From: Nonomuraea turcica
GTDB lineage: Bacteria > Actinomycetota > Actinomycetes > Streptosporangiales > Streptosporangiaceae
DNA: 64,000 nt
Direction: 5' to 3'
NCBI RefSeq assembly: GCF_030718205.1
Contig: NZ_JAUZQF010000002.1
Location: 62,001-126,000 of the forward strand
Shown: positions 27,034 through 35,965 of the stretch, one piece after another
How positions within the stretch are numbered: the first letter of the stretch is position 1
Layout of the letters: every line of letters begins with the position of its first letter
Position numbers and translations under genes: made by a program
Notes under the pieces: model-generated
Database searches by the model: none
Told to the model about the DNA's origin: nothing
What the model saw: the letters and a program-made list of their open reading frames with translations, nothing else

Positions 27034-28262
27034 GGCAAGCGCTCCGCTCGAACCATCTCGACCTCCTGGCCGACCCTGACGACGTCGCCGACGATGACGA
27101 TCGCCGGCGGCCGTATCCCAGCCGCGGACACGCGGTCGGCCACGGTGGAAAGCGAGGCGATAACCGCCCGCTGGGTCGGAAGGGTACCGTCCTGTACCAC
27201 CATTACGGGAGTCTCCGGAGAACGTCCGTCGCGAACGAGTGCCTCAGCCACCTTCGCCAGCCGCTCGACCGCCATCATCAGCACCAGCGTGCCCTCGGAA
27301 CGGGCCAGCGCGGGCCAGTCGACGGTCGACTTGGGGTCGTCCGGCGCCACGTGCACCGAGATCACGTGAAACTCCTGGCTGACGCCGCGATGCGTCACCG
27401 GCACCCCGGCCGCCGCGGGCACCGCCACGGCGCTGGTGATGCCGGGCACGACCAGCACGGGGATGCCGGCCCGGGCGCAGGCGATCATCTCCTCGCCGCC
27501 CCGCCCGAACACGAACGGGTCGCCGCCCTTGAGCCGGACCACGAACTTGCCCTGCCTGGCCCGGTCCACGAGCAGCTCGTTGATCGTCTCCTGGGACAAC
27601 GACCGGCCATAGGGCACCTTCGCGGCGTCCACCAGCTCGACGTCGGGCGCGAGCTCATCGAGCAGGGCGCGGGGGGCCAGCCGGTCTGCCACCACCACGT
27701 CGGCCTGTGCCAGGAGCTGCCGCCCCCGCACAGTGATCAGGCCGGGGTCGCCGGGCCCGCCGCCGACCAGGGCCACGCCGACCGGTTTCGTACGGTTGCG
27801 CCGGGCCTCGACCGTGCCGTCACGCAGCGCCTCGACGACCGCGTCCCTGATGCCGGCGGCTCTGCGCGGGTCGCCGCCCGCGGTGACGGCCACGCTGATC
27901 TCGTCGACCCGCCCCGAGGCGGGCGTCCAGGCGGCGGAGGCGTCCTTGTCGTCGGCCCGCACGCACCACACGCGCTTGGCCTCCGCCTCGGCGGCGACCG
28001 CGGTGTTGACGGATCTCTCGTCGGTGCAGGCCTGGACGAGCCAGGCCCCGTCGCAGTCGCCGACCTCGTAGGGCCGGGCGTGCCAGGTGACCCGCCCGGC
28101 AGCGATCAGGTCGTCGAGCGCCGGAGTCACGCTCGGCGACACGACGGTGACCTCCGCACCGGCCTCTAGCAGCGCGGGGACACGCCGCTGCGCGACGCGG
28201 CCGCCGCCCACGACGAGCACCCGGCGGCCGGAAAGCCGCAGGCCGAGGAGGTAGGGACCCAT
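27030..28262 (-). CDS. cobA: Siroheme synthase: precorrin-2 dehydrogenase-uroporphyrinogen III methyltransferase
   Basis: 410 residues. Residues 1-150 are the precorrin-2 dehydrogenase domain ([24 protein letters not shown]-binding). From about 160 the SAM-dependent uroporphyrinogen III C-methyltransferase domain follows: [60 protein letters not shown]. The protein makes precorrin-2 and sirohydrochlorin for cobalamin and siroheme. The fusion is like CysG but shorter than the E. coli enzyme (about 457 residues). It is preceded by cobL, cbiX, cobT and an agmatinase gene and followed by the dynamin-like pair with a 4-nt overlap. Confidence 0.94.
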   Translation of the reverse strand: MGPYLLGLRLSGRRVLVVGGGRVAQRRVPALLEAGAEVTVVSPSVTPALDDLIAAGRVTWHARPYEVGDCDGAWLVQACTDERSVNTAVAAEAEAKRVWCVRADDKDASAAWTPASGRVDEISVAVTAGGDPRRAAGIRDAVVEALRDGTVEARRNRTKPVGVALVGGGPGDPGLITVRGRQLLAQADVVVADRLAPRALLDELAPDVELVDAAKVPYGRSLSQETINELLVDRARQGKFVVRLKGGDPFVFGRGGEEMIACARAGIPVLVVPGITSAVAVPAAAGVPVTHRGVSQEFHVISVHVAPDDPKSTVDWPALARSEGTLVLMMAVERLAKVAEALVRDGRSPETPVMVVQDGTLPTQRAVIASLSTVADRVSAAGIRPPAIVIVGDVVRVGQEVEMVRAERLP

Positions 28263-28342
28263 GAGGGGAATCTCCCATTCGCGAAGGTTGTGTTTAGGAG
28301 GTAAACCTACCGGCTCTCAATCCTTCATTTGCTGCGCCTGGG

Positions 28343-29359
28343 TTAACGACCATCGAGAAGTGGCCGACGGGGATCCCAGCGCGGCCCGCCCTCATCGTCC
28401 TTCCGGCGTCTGGCCATCGCTGACAGCGCCTCAAGAATAACCCGGTTCCCAAGGTACGCGGTGATGTCCGCATGATCATACGGCGGCGCCACCTCCACCA
28501 GCTCCATCCCCGCCACAGGAAGCTCGTAGCAGATTCTGCGCACCGCGTCGAGGAGTTGCCTGGCCGTGAGCCCGCCCGGCTCGGGCGTGCCGGTGCCGGG
28601 CGCGTGGCCGGGGTCGCAGACGTCGATGTCGACGGACAGGAAGACCTGGTCGCATTCGTCGAGCGCGATCTGGAACGACTCCGTCAGCACCTCGTCGAGC
28701 CCGCGCGCGACGACCTCGGTCATCTCGTACGAGCGCATGTTCCGCCGCGCCATCCATTCGAGCGTCGCGGGCTCGGGCCAGTAGCCGCGCAGCCCGATCT
28801 GCAGGAACCGGTCGCCGCGGATGGCGCCCGACTCGATGAGCCGCCGCATCGGCTGGCCGTGGCCGTACAGGTGGTGGCCGAAGGTGTGGTCGCCGGTGTC
28901 GGCGTGCGCGTCGAAGTGGATCATCGAGGTGCGGCCCGGCGCGTGAGCCCTGGCCGTGCCGCGCGCGTCGGGCAGCGCGATCGTATGGTCACCGCCCAGC
29001 ACCAGCGGGATCGCGCCCGAGGCGGCGACGCGGTGCACGGCCTCCTCGATCGCCGTCAGCGAGCCCTCGACGTCGCCCGAATAGCACTCCACGTCACCGG
29101 CGTCGAGGACGCGCAGGTCCTTCAGCGCGTCCACGCGCAGCGCCAGGCTCGGCCTGGACCCGTCGTGGGGCAGGTAGCAGGCCTGGCGCAACGCGTTCGG
29201 GCCAAACCTGGCGCCGGGCCGGTTGGAGGTGCCGCCGTCGAACGGAGCCCCGATGATCACCACGTCGGCGCCCTCGTAGCTCGCCGGGTCGCCGACGTCG
29301 CAGCGGTCCACACCCAAGAACGTGACATCCGGGCCATACATCGCGCCATAACGGGACAA
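28343..29359 (-). CDS. speB: Agmatinase/ureohydrolase
   Basis: 338 residues with the full binuclear manganese site of the ureohydrolase family: GGDHT (about 121-125), HFDAHADTGD and SVDIDVCDPGHAPGTGTPEPGG. The last block, with GTGTPEPGG, is typical of agmatinases and guanidinobutyrases rather than arginase. It would release urea from a guanidino compound and yield putrescine or GABA-type products. Its place between cobT and cobA is not explained by cobalamin synthesis. Gaps of 12 bp (to cobT) and 80 bp (to cobA) suggest co-transcription. Confidence 0.9.
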   Translation of the reverse strand: MSRYGAMYGPDVTFLGVDRCDVGDPASYEGADVVIIGAPFDGGTSNRPGARFGPNALRQACYLPHDGSRPSLALRVDALKDLRVLDAGDVECYSGDVEGSLTAIEEAVHRVAASGAIPLVLGGDHTIALPDARGTARAHAPGRTSMIHFDAHADTGDHTFGHHLYGHGQPMRRLIESGAIRGDRFLQIGLRGYWPEPATLEWMARRNMRSYEMTEVVARGLDEVLTESFQIALDECDQVFLSVDIDVCDPGHAPGTGTPEPGGLTARQLLDAVRRICYELPVAGMELVEVAPPYDHADITAYLGNRVILEALSAMARRRKDDEGGPRWDPRRPLLDGR

Positions 29360-29371
29360 ACCCGACCTCCA

Positions 29372-30442
29372 TCACTCCGGCTTCTCGGTCACTCCTGCCG
29401 AGTCGAACGTGGCCACATCGTGCATCACCCGCACGGCCGCGCACACCATCGGATGGGCGAGCAGCCCGCCGGTGCCCTCGCCGAGCCGCATCTCCAGGTC
29501 CACCAGGGGGCGCAGCCCGAGGTGGGTGAGCGCGGCGGCGTGGCCGGGCTCGGCCGAGCGATGCCCGGCGACGCAGTGGTCGGGCGCGGCCGGGTCCAGC
29601 GCGGCGGCCACGAGCGCGGCGGCGCCGGCGATGACGCCGTCCAGGATCACCGGGACGCGGGCCGCCGCGCCGCCCAGGATGAAACCCGCGAGGGCGGCGT
29701 GCTCGTAGCCGCCGACGGCGGCCAGCGCGCGCAGCGCCTCGCTCGCGGAGGACACGTCGGCCGGCAGGCCGTTCATCCGCAGGGAGTCGCGGACGACGGC
29801 CACCTTGCGGGCGTGCGTCTCGTCATCGATCCCGGTGCCCCTGCCGGTCACCTCGGCCGCGTCCTTCCCGGTGAAGACGGCGATCAGGGCGGCGGAGGCG
29901 GTGGTGTTGGCGATGCCCATGTCGCCGGTGATCAGGCAGCGCGCCCCCGAGGCCACCAGGTCGCGGGCCACCGTGATCCCGGCCTCCAGCCCTCGGACGG
30001 CCTGGTCGACGGTCATGGCGGGCCCCTGCGACAGGTCGGCGGTGCCGTACCCGATCTTGTGCTTGACCAGGCCGGGCGCGTCGGGCAGGTCGGCGGCGAC
30101 GCCGACGTCGACCACGGTCACGGACACGCCGGCCTGGGCGGCGAAAGCGTTGGCGACCGCGCCGCCGGCCAGGAAGTTGGCCACCATCTGCACCGTGACC
30201 TCCTGCGGCCACGGGGTGACGCCGCGGGCGTGCACGCCGTGGTCGGCCGCGAAGATAGCCAGCGCCGCGGGAGCGGGCATCGGCGGCGGGCAGAGGCCCG
30301 CAGCGCCCGCGAGGCGGATCGCGAGCTCCTCCAGGGCGCCGAGCGAGCCGCGGGGCTTGGTGAGGCGATCCTGGTGAGCACGGGCCTCGGCGACCGCCAC
30401 CGGATCGGCGGGGCGGATCGCGGCGAGCGTCTCAGCGAGCAT
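29372..30442 (-). CDS. cobT: Nicotinate-nucleotide-dimethylbenzimidazole phosphoribosyltransferase
   Basis: 356 residues, the family length. Characteristic stretches are LTKPRGSLGALEELA, FAADHGVHARGVTPWPQEVT, GDMGIANTTASAAL and the catalytic-loop region LRLGEGTGG (written MRLGEGTGGLLAHP in the protein). It makes alpha-ribazole phosphate for the lower ligand of cobalamin. It sits 60 bp after cbiX in a run of corrinoid genes. Confidence 0.95.
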   Translation of the reverse strand: MLAETLAAIRPADPVAVAEARAHQDRLTKPRGSLGALEELAIRLAGAAGLCPPPMPAPAALAIFAADHGVHARGVTPWPQEVTVQMVANFLAGGAVANAFAAQAGVSVTVVDVGVAADLPDAPGLVKHKIGYGTADLSQGPAMTVDQAVRGLEAGITVARDLVASGARCLITGDMGIANTTASAALIAVFTGKDAAEVTGRGTGIDDETHARKVAVVRDSLRMNGLPADVSSASEALRALAAVGGYEHAALAGFILGGAAARVPVILDGVIAGAAALVAAALDPAAPDHCVAGHRSAEPGHAAALTHLGLRPLVDLEMRLGEGTGGLLAHPMVCAAVRVMHDVATFDSAGVTEKPE

Positions 30443-30502
30443 GGCGTACCTCCACTGACAGGCCTTCAGGGTGGGAAGGCTGAGGGGATGAGGTCGGAAG
30501 GC

Positions 30503-31345
30503 CTACGGAACGAACTGGAGCGCTTCCTCGTATCGGTCGATCACGACGTCGGCCAGGGTCTCGCAGTCGCCGATCACCTCGGCGCAGCGGATGTCGAGAT
30601 CGGGATGTCCCGCGCCGTAGGCCAGCGCCTGCGCCCACACGCGCTCCAGCATGCCGCCCGCGAACAGCAGGTAGGGCACCACGATCACCCGCTTGGCCCC
30701 CAGGCGGCGGCAGCGCTCCAGCCCGCCGGGCACCCCCGGAGGAGTGACCGACACGAACGCGGTCTCCACGGTCATGAAGTCGTAGGCGTGCATCTCCCAG
30801 AACAACCTGGACACCCGGTGGACCTCGGCGTTGGCGGCCGCGTCCGTCGAGCCCTCGCCCACCAGGACGACAGCGGTCTCGCCCGGCTCCACGTGCAGGG
30901 ACTCCTCGAGCAGGGTGTCGACGGCACGTAGCCGGGGCCGGGCGCCCACGAGCTCGAGCGGGCGCGCCGGCTTGGAGATCTCGGCGGCGGCCTCGTTGAG
31001 CCGCTCGGCCAGCAGCGCGAGCACCCGGGGGTCGGGCCCGAGCGGGCGGCCGTAGTCGTACATCAGCGTCGGGTGCCGCTTCTGCTCCAGCTCCATGGCG
31101 GCGCTGAAGTCGTCGCTGACCCGGCTGAGGCTCAGCGGCAGCGCCACAAGGCGGTGGTGCCCCCTGGCGACCAGGGAGGCGACGGAATCACTCAGCCGCG
31201 GCGTGGCCCGCTCCAGGTAGCCGCCAGAGACATCGGCGGCCAAATGGTCGAGGCGGCAGCGGAGACGGTGGACGAACCTACCGAACTCCGCAGCGTAGGC
31301 GTCATCGTGCGAGCCCTGCCCGATCAGCAGGAGCGGCGGCTTCAT
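30503..31345 (-). CDS. cbiX: CbiX-type sirohydrochlorin chelatase
   Basis: 280 residues from ATG 31345 (MKPPLLLIGQGSHDDAYAAEF); the longer frame upstream has no family similarity. Two CbiX-like halves can be seen. The first has GQGSHD and VARGHHRLVALPLSLSRV; the second has VLVGEGSTDAAANAEVHRV and RRLGAKRVIVVPYLLFAGGMLERV. The long form inserts cobalt (or iron) into sirohydrochlorin. Histidines in SHDD and HHR would be ligands. Between cobL and cobT, so cobalt for cobalamin is the likely role. Confidence 0.87.
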   Translation of the reverse strand: MKPPLLLIGQGSHDDAYAAEFGRFVHRLRCRLDHLAADVSGGYLERATPRLSDSVASLVARGHHRLVALPLSLSRVSDDFSAAMELEQKRHPTLMYDYGRPLGPDPRVLALLAERLNEAAAEISKPARPLELVGARPRLRAVDTLLEESLHVEPGETAVVLVGEGSTDAAANAEVHRVSRLFWEMHAYDFMTVETAFVSVTPPGVPGGLERCRRLGAKRVIVVPYLLFAGGMLERVWAQALAYGAGHPDLDIRCAEVIGDCETLADVVIDRYEEALQFVP

Positions 31346-31415
31346 CGTGAGGGAATCTCCATTACGGGGGACAAAGTCACGAGAGGATAACCGATAGGCC
31401 CCGGTACGGAACAGG

Positions 31416-32591
31416 TCACGCTGCGTGCAATGGCGTCGCATGCACCACGAACACGGGGTCCGCGGTGGTCAAACGGTGCGAGCCGTCGGGGTTGAGCGTC
31501 AGCTTCGAGGCCAGGATCTGGGTGCCCTCGCCCCGGTAGCCCTGCTCGCGCAGCCGCTCCAGCACGGCCGAGACCTGCTCGATCTTGTTGAGCGCGCACA
31601 CGAGCGAGCGCGGGCGGCGCGCCGCGCAGGCCACGACCACGTCCGGCCCGCCGCCGCCCACGAACACCGCGTCCGGGTCGGGCAGCGGCTCCAGCGCCGG
31701 CGGCGCCTGTCCCCTGGTCAAGGCCACCTTCACACCGTGCTCGAGCACGTTGGCGCGCAACTTGGCGCACAAAGACTCCTCGCGCTCGACGGCCACGACG
31801 GCCGCGCCCATCCTGGCGCATTCCACGGCGATCTCGCCGACGCCGGCGCCCACGTCCCACACCAGGTCACCGAGCCTGGGGCCCAGCTTGGCCAGGATGT
31901 ACGCCCGCGCCTCCGCCGGGATCCTACTCTCGAACGGCAGCGCCCACTCGGCGGGACCCGGCTGCGCCCCGGCCACCCAGCTGTGCTCCTTGGGCTGGTG
32001 CAGCGGGTCGATGACGAGCACCACGTCGGGATCCTTCCACGGCCGGGTCGTGGCCTCGCCCATGCGGCTGTGCGTGACCCGCTCGTCGGGGCCGCCGAGG
32101 TCCTCGCAGACGATCAGCGCGCGGGGCGTGGTCGGGGCCAGCTCCCTGGCGATCTCACCGGGGCCCACGCCCGGCGCGACGAGCAAGGCGACCTTGGGAT
32201 GGGCGCGGCAGGCGTTCACCGCGCGGTTGAGCTGGTGCGGGCCGGCCGGGGCGACGACGAGCGCGTCCTCCCAGTTGAGCCCGGCGCAGGCGAAAGCCCG
32301 CGTGACCAGCGATTTCGCGGGCAGCACCTCGGGTTTGATGCCGTGCGCCCGCAGCGTGCGCACGACGCCGAAGAAGCCGGGATCGCCCTCCGCGATCACG
32401 ACGGCGGGACCTTCGCCCTGTTCGAGGTGGTCGTCGAGTGTCTGGAGCAGCGACTCGTCGGCCGCGGTCTGCGCCGTCAGCGTGAGCTGCCCGACGATGG
32501 CGTCGGGTCCCACAACGAGCCTCGCCTCGTGCAGCCGGTCCACCGCCTTGGCCGACAGCTCGGATCCGTCCCAGCCGACAACCGTGATCAT
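31416..32591 (-). CDS. cobL: Precorrin-6Y C5,15-methyltransferase (decarboxylating), CbiE-CbiT fusion
   Basis: 391 residues. The N-terminal CbiE domain (about 1-200) has MITVVGWDGSELSAKAVDRL, VVIAEGDPGFFG and VALLVAPGVGPGEIAREL. The C-terminal CbiT domain starts around 210 and includes the SAM motif VWDVGAGVGEIAVECARMG (about 243) and DAVFVGGGGPDV. It methylates C5 and C15 and decarboxylates during corrin ring formation. It is the first gene of the leftward corrinoid unit. No cobalamin riboswitch was recognised upstream. Confidence 0.93.
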   Translation of the reverse strand: MITVVGWDGSELSAKAVDRLHEARLVVGPDAIVGQLTLTAQTAADESLLQTLDDHLEQGEGPAVVIAEGDPGFFGVVRTLRAHGIKPEVLPAKSLVTRAFACAGLNWEDALVVAPAGPHQLNRAVNACRAHPKVALLVAPGVGPGEIARELAPTTPRALIVCEDLGGPDERVTHSRMGEATTRPWKDPDVVLVIDPLHQPKEHSWVAGAQPGPAEWALPFESRIPAEARAYILAKLGPRLGDLVWDVGAGVGEIAVECARMGAAVVAVEREESLCAKLRANVLEHGVKVALTRGQAPPALEPLPDPDAVFVGGGGPDVVVACAARRPRSLVCALNKIEQVSAVLERLREQGYRGEGTQILASKLTLNPDGSHRLTTADPVFVVHATPLHAA

Positions 32592-32685
32592 GGCGCCTCA
32601 CTCTCCTCCACCTCAAGGGTGACGGTTGCGGCGGAGTTTCACAAAGGGTGCAAGGGTCAGGCCGGTATGCCCCCGGGCCAGGTCG

Positions 32686-32835
32686 GAGCGGCGAGCCTGG
32701 GGCGGAGAGCGGCAGCTTGCGTAACCAGCGGAGCCCCGTGCGAGCGCGACCACCGACACAGAGCGGCGAGCCTGGGGCGGAGAGCGGCAGCTTGCGTAAC
32801 CAGCGGAGCCCCGTGCGAGCGCGACCATCGACACA
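32686..32835. repeat. 75-bp tandem duplication upstream of cobL
   Basis: Two head-to-tail copies of 75 bp (32686-32760 and 32761-32835) differ at one base, and a few bases of a third copy follow. The unit begins GAGCGGCGAGCCTGGGGCGG. On the minus strand it would encode an ARTGLRWLRKLPLSAPGSP-like peptide, but no start or stop frames it. The surrounding gap 32592-32848 has no gene. It may be a copy of a dispersed genomic repeat. Confidence 0.9.
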
Positions 32836-32848
32836 GAGCAGTTGCTCC

Positions 32849-33946
32849 CTAGACGAGATCGGAGGGGACGAGGCTGAAGACGACGAGGTCCTCGCCGGCG
32901 AGGCTGGCGCGGGCGACGCCCTCGCGGGTGAACCCCGCCTTCTCGGCCACCCGCTGGGACTCCGGGTTGCCGACGGCCGCGCGCAGCTGGAGCCGGTGGA
33001 AGCCCTGGCTCTCGAACAGCCAGCGCGCGACCGCCAGCACGGCCTCGCCGGCGTAGCCGCGGCCGCGTGCCCATGGGGCCGTCATGTAGCCGACCTCGGC
33101 TGTCCGGTTCGTCCAATCGATGTCCCTGAGGTCCACGTTCACGGCGAACCGGCCAGTCGCCGGATGTACGGCCGCCCAGCCGATGCCCGCACCCCGCAGC
33201 CGGAGCCGCTCGACGCTCTCGATGAACGTCCGCGCGTGCTCCTCGGTGTAGCCGCGCGGTACTCCCGTCCTGGCCTGGGTGAGCGGGTCCGCCGCGGTGG
33301 CGGCCAGGTCGGGCACGTCGGCGGGCGCGAGCGGGCGCAGCAGCAGCCGCTGGGTACGCAGCTCCGCCCGGGGCAGCGTGGGAGCCGGGCGGCGGCCGTC
33401 GCCGCGCAGCAGGCCGAACACGACCAGATCATGCTGGCCGTCGTCGTCCATGACCGCGGAACGCAGCACGCCTTCCCAGGTGAAGCCCGCTTTCTGGGCG
33501 ACGCGCAGCGAGGCGGCGTTGTCCAGGTTGGCCGTCAGGTCGATCCTGCGCAGCTCGGTGGTCTCGAACACCCACTCGACCAGACCGCGCACCGCCTCGG
33601 TGGCCAGGCCGCGGCCCCGGTAGAGGGGGTGCACGCCGTACCCGACCTCGGTCGTGCCCGCGCTCCACGAGGTCTTGAACAGGCTGATGGCGCCCACCAC
33701 GACCCCGTCGACGTCCGTCATGGCCAGATGGACGCCCTGACCTGACTTGCGGAGCTCGTGCACGCCGTGCGCCAGCCACGGGGCGACGCCGGAGACGTGG
33801 GAGGGGGCGCCGGGCGGGAGGAACCGCACGCCGGACTCCACGATCGACCGGATCCGGGCGGCGTCCTGAGGGCCGAACGGCCGCAGTGTGAGCCGGGCCG
33901 TCACGATGCTGACGTCGGGATCGAACACGGTCGGCAGGGTACACAC
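32849..33946 (-). CDS. Double-domain GNAT acetyltransferase (RimJ/RimL type)
   Basis: 365 residues with two complete RimJ/RimL-like domains. Domain one (about 1-175) has TARLTLRPF, EVGYGVHPLYRGRGLATEAVRGLVEWVF and NLDNAASLRVAQKAGFTWEGVLR. Domain two (about 195-365) has TQRLLLRPL, EVGYMTAPWARGRGYAGEAVLAVARWLF and NPESQRVAEKAGFTREGVAR. Each keeps the acetyl-CoA R/GxGxA loop, so both could be active. Tandem duplication by gene fusion is likely. The substrate is unknown. The start is GTG 33946, divergent from the DUF2795 gene across 59 bp. Confidence 0.9.
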   Translation of the reverse strand: MCTLPTVFDPDVSIVTARLTLRPFGPQDAARIRSIVESGVRFLPPGAPSHVSGVAPWLAHGVHELRKSGQGVHLAMTDVDGVVVGAISLFKTSWSAGTTEVGYGVHPLYRGRGLATEAVRGLVEWVFETTELRRIDLTANLDNAASLRVAQKAGFTWEGVLRSAVMDDDGQHDLVVFGLLRGDGRRPAPTLPRAELRTQRLLLRPLAPADVPDLAATAADPLTQARTGVPRGYTEEHARTFIESVERLRLRGAGIGWAAVHPATGRFAVNVDLRDIDWTNRTAEVGYMTAPWARGRGYAGEAVLAVARWLFESQGFHRLQLRAAVGNPESQRVAEKAGFTREGVARASLAGEDLVVFSLVPSDLV

Positions 33947-34005
33947 TCGCGATGTTTGCCCACGAAAGCGGGGGTAGGGGCGCAGTTGAGAGGAGTGAGG
34001 GAACG

Positions 34006-34416
34006 ATGGAACAACGTGGGAGCGACAAGCACGGCCCCCGTCTGGACGACCAGCAGAAGCACGAGACCAAGGGCATGGTCCGCGGCGGCGGCACGACGCA
34101 CGCCGAGGAATGGAAGGAGCCCGAGGACATGCCGGCGCCCGGCGAGCGGTCGGAGCAGTCGTACCCGCCCGGTCACGAGCCCGGCACGCCTGCCGGAATC
34201 ACCCAGCGGGGCGTCGACATCCGTAGCGAGTTGGCCAAGTGGCTCAGCGACTGCAAGTGGCCCGCGTCGAAGGACGACCTGGTGAGCCATGCGGAGCGTG
34301 CGGGCGCGCCGGACCGGGTGGCGGACATGGTCGGGTCCCTCCCCGATCGCCGGTACGCCAACGTGGCCGAGGTGGCGAAGGCACTCGGGCTCGGCGTGGA
34401 GAAGCGGAGGTGGTGA
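34006..34416 (+). CDS. DUF2795 domain protein
   Basis: 136 residues from ATG 34006, with GAGGAG about 11 nt upstream. The first 70 residues are polar and probably disordered (GPRLDDQQKHETKGMVRGGGTTH). The C-terminal DUF2795 domain (RSELAKWLSDCKWPASKDDLVSHAERAGAPDRVADMVGSLPDRRYANVAEVAKALG) is a small helical module common in actinobacteria. Its role is unknown. The baeRF gene starts 3 bp after its stop, so the two form a unit and probably act together, possibly in stress or stationary phase. Confidence 0.87.
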   Translation: MEQRGSDKHGPRLDDQQKHETKGMVRGGGTTHAEEWKEPEDMPAPGERSEQSYPPGHEPGTPAGITQRGVDIRSELAKWLSDCKWPASKDDLVSHAERAGAPDRVADMVGSLPDRRYANVAEVAKALGLGVEKRRW

Positions 34417-34419
34417 CCG

Positions 34420-35430
34420 GTGCGGCTGGACTTCATCCGACCGCTGTACGAGAGGCGTGGCCCATACGCGTCGGTGTACCTGGGCGCGCTCACCGGTGCC
34501 GAGCGGGAGAAGCAGTGGCGCGCCATGCGCGACCAGCTCGACGGGGCCGACTCGGCGACGCTGGACGCGCTGGAGGCCGAGGCGAAGCAGGCCGCGGCCG
34601 GGCGGGCCCTGTTCGCCACGCACGGTGAGGTGGCGCTGGCCGAGTCGCTGTTGCGGGCGCCGTACGAGCTGGCCGTGTGGTCGCCGCTGCCGCACGTCAC
34701 GCCCATGCTCATGCAGCGGGGTGAAAACGTGCCGCACCTTCGCGTGATCGTGGACCACGCGGGCGCGGAGGTGACGGTGTTCGGGGGCGGGTCGCCGCGC
34801 CGGACCATCGTCGAGGCCGAGGAGTGGCCGCTGCAGAAGACCGCGCAGGGCGGCTGGTCGCAGAAGCGGTACGAGCGGGCGGTCGACGAGACGTGGGAGA
34901 AGAACGCGGTGGCCGTCGCGCACGAGATCGACGAGCAGGTACGCCGGATCGGCGCGGACCTGATCCTGGTGGCCGGTGAGCCGAAGTCACGCTCGTACCT
35001 GCTGCACCATCTCGGCACCAAGTCCGCCGACCGCGTCCTGATGGTCGAGCACGGCAGCCGCGCCGACCACGGCCAGTTCGAGAAGGACGTGGAGAAGGCC
35101 CTCGACGACTGGCTCGACCGCAGGCGGGCCGAGCTGCTCGAACGCCATCAGGAGGCGTCGGGCCCGGTCGGTGTGTCCCGCGTCGCGCACGCCCTGCGCG
35201 AGGGCCGGGTGCACGCGGTGCTCTCGCCAGGCGAGCTGCCGAAGCCCGTCTGGACCGGCGAGGGCGGCACCCAGGTCGCCACCGACCCGGAGGAGCTGCG
35301 CCGCTGGGGCGTGGACGACCCGGTCCAGGAGCGCGCCGACTCGGCGCTGGCCAGGGCGGCGGCGATGACGGACGCCGAATTGTGGTTCACCGACGACGTC
35401 AAGGACGTGGCGGCCGTACTCAGGTACTGA
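34420..35430 (+). CDS. baeRF (eRF1-like) protein, Rv2629/Balon-type ribosome hibernation factor
   Basis: 336 residues, similar to the Rv2629 type of bacterial/archaeal eRF1-like (baeRF) proteins. The N-terminal domain (MRLDFIRPLYERRGPYASVYL) and VIVDHAGAEVTVFGGG are typical. GGWSQKRYERAVDETWEKNA (about 145) corresponds to the eRF1 GGQ-loop region, which here lacks the canonical GGQ. The C-terminal part ends with an L7Ae-like domain (EGRVHAVLSPGELPKPVW). Relatives, including the Mycobacterium homolog, occupy the ribosomal A site during hibernation without terminating translation. By inference this is a stress ribosome-protection factor. It is 3 bp after the DUF2795 gene and converges with lutC, 11-bp overlap. 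Confidence 0.83.
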   Translation: MRLDFIRPLYERRGPYASVYLGALTGAEREKQWRAMRDQLDGADSATLDALEAEAKQAAAGRALFATHGEVALAESLLRAPYELAVWSPLPHVTPMLMQRGENVPHLRVIVDHAGAEVTVFGGGSPRRTIVEAEEWPLQKTAQGGWSQKRYERAVDETWEKNAVAVAHEIDEQVRRIGADLILVAGEPKSRSYLLHHLGTKSADRVLMVEHGSRADHGQFEKDVEKALDDWLDRRRAELLERHQEASGPVGVSRVAHALREGRVHAVLSPGELPKPVWTGEGGTQVATDPEELRRWGVDDPVQERADSALARAAAMTDAELWFTDDVKDVAAVLRY

Positions 35431-35965
35431 TGATCACTTCCAGCGTTCGGGGGCCGTGCACGCCCTCGACCCGGTTGAGCTCGATGTCGCTGGTGGCCGA
35501 CGGGCCGCTGATCCAGGTCAGCGGGCGTGCCGGGTCGAGCCTGGCAATGGCCTCGGGGACGCCGGAGACGATCTGGTCGGCCCTGACCACGCACAGGTGG
35601 TAGTCGGGGACCAGCGTCTGCGCCCTGGTCCCCTGGCCGGGGCCGTGGTCGAGGACGATCGTGCCGGTCTCGGCGATCGCCACGGCGCAGCTGGTCACCA
35701 CGCCGTCGGCGGTGTTGAGATCCTCCCACCCGTCGCCGCCTGGCCTGATCATGCGCCGCCCGGCGACGAGTTCGTCGATCTTGGCGGGCACCTCCGCCGC
35801 GGGCAGCACGTGCACGATCGCCCGGTAGTCGTCCACGCGCTCGGCGAACAGGCCGACGAGGTCCTCCACCTGCTGCGTCGTACGGTAGCCGCGGGGAATC
35901 TCGACGTCCTGCGCCCCGGCGACGGCTCTGCCGATCCTGGCGAGAATCTCGTCACGCGCGCTCAT
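35420..35965 (-). CDS. lutC: LUD-domain protein LutC
   Basis: 181 residues from ATG 35965 (MSARDEILARIGRAV). The LUD fold is seen in CAVAIAETGTIVLDHGPGQGTRAQTLVPDYHLCVVRADQIV and the C-terminal SGPSATSDIELNRVEGVHGPR. With LutA and LutB it oxidises L-lactate to pyruvate via a membrane-associated iron-sulfur complex. It overlaps the 3' end of lutB by 14 bp. Confidence 0.93.
   Translation of the reverse strand: MSARDEILARIGRAVAGAQDVEIPRGYRTTQQVEDLVGLFAERVDDYRAIVHVLPAAEVPAKIDELVAGRRMIRPGGDGWEDLNTADGVVTSCAVAIAETGTIVLDHGPGQGTRAQTLVPDYHLCVVRADQIVSGVPEAIARLDPARPLTWISGPSATSDIELNRVEGVHGPRTLEVIIST

Noticed and set aside
25722..28169. 815-residue plus-strand open frame
   Set aside because: Antisense to cobA and the disordered head of the GTPase.
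32592..32685. Cobalamin riboswitch upstream of cobL
   Set aside because: No B12-box-like core was seen in this short leader.
32849..33946. Two adjacent GNAT genes instead of one protein
   Set aside because: The frame is continuous without an internal ribosome site or start at the domain border.
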